A DNA stretch of 64,000 nt from Gallionella sp. Lineage in GTDB: Bacteria > Pseudomonadota > Gammaproteobacteria > Burkholderiales > Gallionellaceae. Below, one piece after another: positions 60,890-64,000 of this stretch. The position numbers and the translations under genes are program-made. Every line of letters starts with the position of its first letter. The stretch's first letter is position 1. The notes beneath the pieces are model-generated. The model had not been told where the DNA came from, did not search any database, and saw only the letters and a list, made by a program, of their open reading frames with translations. The stretch spans positions 1-64,000 of the forward strand of contig JADGRL010000004.1 in NCBI GenBank assembly GCA_017880865.1, read 5' to 3'.

Positions 60890-60920
60890 ACGGAACTGGA
60901 TACGCAGCCCCTCAATTTAA
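60877..60920 (+). repeat. Truncated attC site of cassette 3
   Basis: R'' box CTCTAAC (60877-60883) is the exact complement of GTTAGAG, which opens cassette 3. GGAACTGG and TACGCAGCCCCTCA follow as in attC sites, but the sequence then turns to AATTTAAACACCCCCCC and no GTTRRRY box is found, so the right end has been lost. Confidence 0.75.
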
Positions 60921-60944
60921 ACACCCCCCCCTGAGAAACATAAA

Positions 60945-61493
60945 ATGACCCCAATACTTATTTTCGCCTTCGTTTCAGTCTTTTTTGTGTTTGTTTCCAG
61001 GAAGACGCTGCTCCGCCTTCAGTCGCACGGCTTCTACCGGTTCTTTGCGTGGGAGTGTATCGCGGCGCTGGTCTTGCTCAATTTTCCGCATTGGGTAAAA
61101 AATCCGTTCTCCCTGCTCCAGATCATTTCATGGCTGCTTATCGCCGCTTCCGTCTTTCTGGTGGTTCATGGCGTGCGCCTGCTTCAGATGATCGGCAAAC
61201 CCGATCAGAACCGATCTGATACCGAGTTGCTGGAATTTGAAAAAACCACTCAGCTGGTTACGGTGGGCGCCTACAAATACATCCGCCATCCGCTCTATGC
61301 TTCACTGCTGTTTCTCGCGTGGGGTGCTTTTCTTAAAGACCCCTCATGGATCGGCCTGCTGCTGGCCTCTATCGCTTCGTTTTTCCTGCTCCTGACCGCC
61401 AAGAGCGACGAATCCGAATGTCTGCGGCATTTCGGGAGCACGTATCAAACCTATATGCAGGGAACCAAAAAGTTTATTCCTTTCATCTTTTAA
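60945..61493 (+). CDS. Isoprenylcysteine carboxyl methyltransferase family protein
   Basis: A 182-residue integral membrane protein with four or five spans. The SAM-binding signature of the ICMT/PEMT family is present: VTVGAYKYIRHPLYASLLFLAWGAF, then SDESECLRHFGSTYQTYMQGTKKFIPFIF (the E-x2-L-x3-FG-x2-Y pattern). Bacterial members methylate unknown lipids or thiols. It lies directly after the broken cassette but has no attC of its own. Confidence 0.85.
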   Translation: MTPILIFAFVSVFFVFVSRKTLLRLQSHGFYRFFAWECIAALVLLNFPHWVKNPFSLLQIISWLLIAASVFLVVHGVRLLQMIGKPDQNRSDTELLEFEKTTQLVTVGAYKYIRHPLYASLLFLAWGAFLKDPSWIGLLLASIASFFLLLTAKSDESECLRHFGSTYQTYMQGTKKFIPFIF

Positions 61494-61545
61494 AAGAACC
61501 CGATGGGCCAGCATTGCCCATTACTCCAAAATTTCTCCGCAAAAC

Positions 61546-61570
61546 AAAAAACCCGCTCTCGCGGGTTTTT
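61546..61570. terminator. Bidirectional rho-independent terminator
   Basis: AAAAAACCCGC / GCGGGTTTTT around loop TCTC (61556-61570 right arm), T-rich on both strands. It serves the convergent methyltransferase and rpmG genes. Confidence 0.85.
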
Positions 61571-61595
61571 CTTTGTACAACTAAGCCAGCCTGAA

Positions 61596-61754
61596 TTACT
61601 TCAGCTTGGTTTCCTTGTACATGACATGCTTGCGTGCCTTAGGATCGTATTTCTTCATTTCAAGCTTTTCAGGCGTGGTGCGCTTGTTTTTGGTCGTGGT
61701 GTAGAAATGACCAGTGCCGGCACTGGATTCAAGTTTGATTTTTTCGCGAGCCAT
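61596..61754 (-). CDS. rpmG: 50S ribosomal protein L33
   Basis: A 52-residue ribosomal protein read on the minus strand: [20 protein letters not shown], then [20 protein letters not shown] and [12 protein letters not shown]. This is the cysteine-free (zinc-independent) form of L33. SD AAGGAG lies 7 bases before the ATG. Paired with rpmB upstream. Confidence 0.96.
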   Translation of the reverse strand: MAREKIKLESSAGTGHFYTTTKNKRTTPEKLEMKKYDPKARKHVMYKETKLK

Positions 61755-61765
61755 TTTTTATCTCC

Positions 61766-62002
61766 TTAAACGTTTACGCCACGGGCGCGTACTTCAACCA
61801 GCACCGCGTCGATACCATTCTTGTCGATGGTGCGCAGCGCTGCATTAGTCAAGCGCAAGCTGACCCAGCGGTTTTCGCTCTCGACCCAGAAGCGGCGACG
61901 TTGCAGATTCGGCAAGAAACGACGCTTGGTTTTATTGTTTGCGTGGGAAATATTGTTTCCCGACATCGGGCCTTTGCCCGTCACTTGACATACACGTGCC
62001 AT
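61766..62002 (-). CDS. rpmB: 50S ribosomal protein L28
   Basis: A 78-residue ribosomal protein with [40 protein letters not shown] and [16 protein letters not shown]. Single Cys5, so no zinc site. It is 11 bp upstream of rpmG. A TAGAAT followed by CCGCGCTC (62041-62028, minus) is the likely promoter. Confidence 0.97.
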   Translation of the reverse strand: MARVCQVTGKGPMSGNNISHANNKTKRRFLPNLQRRRFWVESENRWVSLRLTNAALRTIDKNGIDAVLVEVRARGVNV

Positions 62003-62035
62003 AGCTCTACTCCAACCAATTTCAAAAGAGCGCGG

Positions 62036-62041
62036 ATTCTA
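62036..62041 (-). promoter_or_regulatory. rpmB-rpmG -10 box
   Basis: Minus strand TAGAAT followed by CCGCGCTC, about 34 nt before rpmB. The GC-rich discriminator is usual for ppGpp-inhibited ribosomal promoters. Confidence 0.5.
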
Positions 62042-62181
62042 CCTAATGAATCGGGAATGATCAACCTGAATTTTCAGCAAGGGTGACGTGACTCCCTGTA
62101 ATCAATCTGCAACACAGCCTTAACCCAACTGAAACATCCGGGAATTATGCTGCCGCGCATCCCACTCACAGGATATTTACG

Positions 62182-63975
62182 ATGAAAACGCTTCAGGACA
62201 TACTACAGCAGCGCAACCTCTCTGCACTCTTCCAGCCGATCATGGACATTTCCAGCGGCACGTTTCTGGGCTTTGAGGGGCTGATACGCGGCCCGGCCAA
62301 TAATCCGCTGCATTCGCCCATCAACCTGTTCGGCGCAGCCAAACAACAAGGGCTTTCACTGGAAGTTGAAATGTTGTGCAGACAGATTGTGCTGGAGTCC
62401 TTTGCCGCCCAAAATTTGCCCGGACATCTGTTCCTGAATGTCAGCCCGGAAGCGTTGACGCACCCCAGCTTTAAAAACGGACAGACTCTGTCCTACCTTG
62501 AAAATCTCGGCATCGACCCGAAACGGGTCATCATCGAAATCACCGAGAATCAGCCCACCTTCGATTTTGCGGGGATGCGCAATGCACTGCTGCACTACCG
62601 CAGCATGGGCTTCCAGATTGCAATCGACGATCTGGGCGAAGGCTTTTCGAGTTTGCGCTTGTGGTCTGAATTGCGTCCCGAATTTGTAAAGATAGACATG
62701 CATTTCGTGCAGGGCGTCAATTCCGACCCGCTCAAACAACAATTTCTGCGATCGATTCAAAGCATCGCGCTGAGCTCCGGCACACAAGTAATCGCGGAAG
62801 GCATCGAGTCGGCTGCCGAATTCAAATTCATCCGCGATATCGGGATCGCCTGCGGTCAGGGTTATTTCATTGCACGCCCCAATCACGTTCCGCCATTGAA
62901 CGCATCCGCCGAAGTCGGGTGTCTGATCAACACGAACCACCCCGCAGAGCAACCCTATAGCAATGTCCGCAGCGTCACGGTCGAAACTATCTTGCGTTAT
63001 GTTGAGCCCGTCCAGCCGGAAACCGAGATTGAAAAAATATTCGCCCAGTTTACCGAAGATAAAAACTTGCGCGCCCTGCCTGTCGTTAAAAATGGACGTC
63101 CGGTCGGATTGATCAACCGTTATGAGTTCGTGGACAACCTGGCCCAGCCATACCGCCGCGAACTGCTCTGCAAAAAACCTTGCTCGGACATGATGAATGC
63201 GCTGCCCTTGCTGGTGGAGAAATCGACGCCTATCCATGAATTGAGCGGGTTTTTGAGTGAATCAGAAATCCGGCATTTTACCGACGGCTTCATCATCACC
63301 GAGCAAGGCCGCTACATCGGGATCGGCTCGGGACAAGACCTGCTGCGCGAAATCACCAAGGCGCAGATCGAAACCGCGCGCTATGCCAACCCGCTGACCT
63401 TATTGCCCGGCAATGTCCCGATCAATGAGCACATCGAGCATTTGCTTCAATCCGAAAAATCATTCTCCGTCTGTTATGGTGACCTCGATAACTTCAAGCC
63501 CTTCAACGATGTGTGCGGCTATCGCAAAGGTGACGAGTTGATCCAATTCACCGGCAAGCTGCTCGGCACTTTCTGCGACCCGGTGCACGATTTTATCGGC
63601 CATATCGGCGGTGACGATTTCATTATGGTTCTGCAAAGCCCGGATTGGGAGCAACGTTGCAATCAGGCACTGTCCGCTTTTGCGCGCACCTCAACGGCAC
63701 TGTTCGACAAAGATCACCGCTCGGTCGGCGGTTATCTGAGCGGCGATAGACAAGGTCGCACCGTTCATCATCCGCTGCCCACGCTCTCGATCGGCGTAAT
63801 CCGGGTTAACCCGGAATTTTTCAGTTCGCACCATGAGGTGGCCGAAGCCGCCACGTCCGCAAAAAAAATGGCCAAGGAAAAACTCGGCAATAGTCTGTTC
63901 ATCGAACGGCGTCGTCTGCACCCACACCAGATGGTAGAAAATCAACTCGATACTTTGGAGGTTCATTATGGATAA
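62182..63975 (+). CDS. EAL-CBS-GGDEF c-di-GMP signalling protein
   Basis: A 597-residue soluble protein. Residues about 10-245 are an EAL phosphodiesterase domain with variant motif E32-G-L (GFEGLIRGP), LFLNVSPEAL, IIEITENQ, IAIDDLGEGFSSL, VKIDMHFV, VIAEGIES and QGYFIARP; all metal and catalytic acids are present. Residues about 265-395 are a CBS-pair-like module (LPVVKNGRPVGLINRYEF, FIITEQGRYIGIG). The GGDEF domain follows, with GDLDNFKPFNDVCGYRKGD and the signature GGDDF at 476-480; no RxxD inhibitory site precedes it. It probably hydrolyses c-di-GMP under CBS control; cyclase activity is uncertain because the signature Glu is Asp. Confidence 0.92.
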   Translation: MKTLQDILQQRNLSALFQPIMDISSGTFLGFEGLIRGPANNPLHSPINLFGAAKQQGLSLEVEMLCRQIVLESFAAQNLPGHLFLNVSPEALTHPSFKNGQTLSYLENLGIDPKRVIIEITENQPTFDFAGMRNALLHYRSMGFQIAIDDLGEGFSSLRLWSELRPEFVKIDMHFVQGVNSDPLKQQFLRSIQSIALSSGTQVIAEGIESAAEFKFIRDIGIACGQGYFIARPNHVPPLNASAEVGCLINTNHPAEQPYSNVRSVTVETILRYVEPVQPETEIEKIFAQFTEDKNLRALPVVKNGRPVGLINRYEFVDNLAQPYRRELLCKKPCSDMMNALPLLVEKSTPIHELSGFLSESEIRHFTDGFIITEQGRYIGIGSGQDLLREITKAQIETARYANPLTLLPGNVPINEHIEHLLQSEKSFSVCYGDLDNFKPFNDVCGYRKGDELIQFTGKLLGTFCDPVHDFIGHIGGDDFIMVLQSPDWEQRCNQALSAFARTSTALFDKDHRSVGGYLSGDRQGRTVHHPLPTLSIGVIRVNPEFFSSHHEVAEAATSAKKMAKEKLGNSLFIERRRLHPHQMVENQLDTLEVHYG

Positions 63976-64000
63976 GCATACGCAGCATTTGCCCGTCAGC
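63968..64000 (+). CDS. Start of next gene (partial)
   Basis: An ATG at 63968, with GGAGG at 63957-63961, overlaps the end of the EAL-CBS-GGDEF gene by 8 bp and opens a frame MDKHTQHLPVS that runs off the window. Too little is visible to name it; tight coupling suggests a signalling partner. Confidence 0.55.
   Translation, partial: MDKHTQHLPVS

Larger units (their letters stand above)
59680..60920 (+). mobile_element. Integron gene-cassette array without integrase (three cassettes)
   Basis: Three short same-strand genes, each followed by an attC-type site. Cassette 1 spans 59681-60070, cassette 2 60071-60489 and cassette 3 60490 to about 60920. GTTRRR-type R' boxes are at 59680-59686 (GTTAGAG), 60070-60076 (GTTAGAC) and 60489-60495 (GTTAGAG). 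The matching R'' box at the end of each cassette is the reverse complement of the R' box at its own start: CTCTACC (one mismatch), GTCTAAC and CTCTAAC. That relation is expected only for excised and reinserted circular cassettes. No intI gene or attI is in the window. Confidence 0.88.

Noticed and set aside
60945..61493. Methyltransferase-like gene as a fourth integron cassette
   Set aside because: No attC follows it and no R' box precedes it; attC3 is already broken before this gene.

Overview
This 64-kb window is chromosomal DNA from a betaproteobacterium. The gene orders aroA-cmk / rpsA / ihfB / lapA / lapB / pyrF / rfaE1 / hldD and tpiA / secG / tRNA-Leu / nuoA-N, FolE2 in place of FolE, and betaproteobacterial-length NuoG and PurL all fit. 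The metabolic style (complex I, cytochrome b561, small c-type cytochrome, truncated globin, REP-rich intergenic DNA) is compatible with a Gallionellaceae/Nitrosomonadales-type organism, but that finer placement is inference. Almost everything is housekeeping; the accessory interest sits in small elements between and inside the genes.

Layout. 1-3311 holds purL (minus, cut by the window start), which carries a 138-bp in-frame insertion. 3383-9801 holds nnrD, a spermidine-synthase-like gene, cytochrome b561, a P-type cation ATPase, a Lys/Asp/His-rich exported protein and an outer-membrane barrel. 10010-15661 holds queG diverging from tsaE-amiC, then a FimV-like protein, cysM and a small cytochrome. 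15754-24228 is a minus-strand block: the aroA-cmk fusion, rpsA, ihfB, lapA, lapB, pyrF, rfaE1, hldD (translation plus LPS assembly and heptose synthesis). 24387-26692 is a CBS-type histidine kinase with a double-receiver response regulator. 26772-41417 is the complete 14-gene complex I operon nuoA-N, preceded on the same strand by tRNA-Leu, secG and tpiA.

42913-45030 is a probable nitric-oxide module: a truncated hemoglobin and a ferredoxin-type flavin reductase diverging from an NsrR-like Rrf2 regulator. 45137-57085 carries dusC, an outer-membrane protein, the overlapping run pcnB-folK-dgk-panB-panC plus panD with its own promoter, a PsiF-repeat protein, a glutamine amidotransferase, folE2, and the isoprenoid run xseB-ispA-dxs. 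57319-59641 holds a lone Rieske oxygenase, an EamA exporter and a SpoIIAA-like protein.

59680-60920 is the clearest accessory segment: three integron gene cassettes with recognisable attC sites, each encoding a small unrecognised membrane protein, and no integrase in the window. It is followed by an isoprenylcysteine-methyltransferase-like gene, rpmG and rpmB, and an EAL-CBS-GGDEF c-di-GMP protein that shares its sensor module with the histidine kinase at 24387.

Outside the genes, a family of REP-like palindromes with a GTAG foot lies at gene ends so that the foot itself is the upstream gene's TAG stop codon (nnrD, nuoH, nuoJ, folE2). Two of them enclose a 47-nt core hairpin whose arms differ in sequence but keep pairing. 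Several promoters share TATAAT followed directly by a GC-rich CCGCGC-type discriminator.
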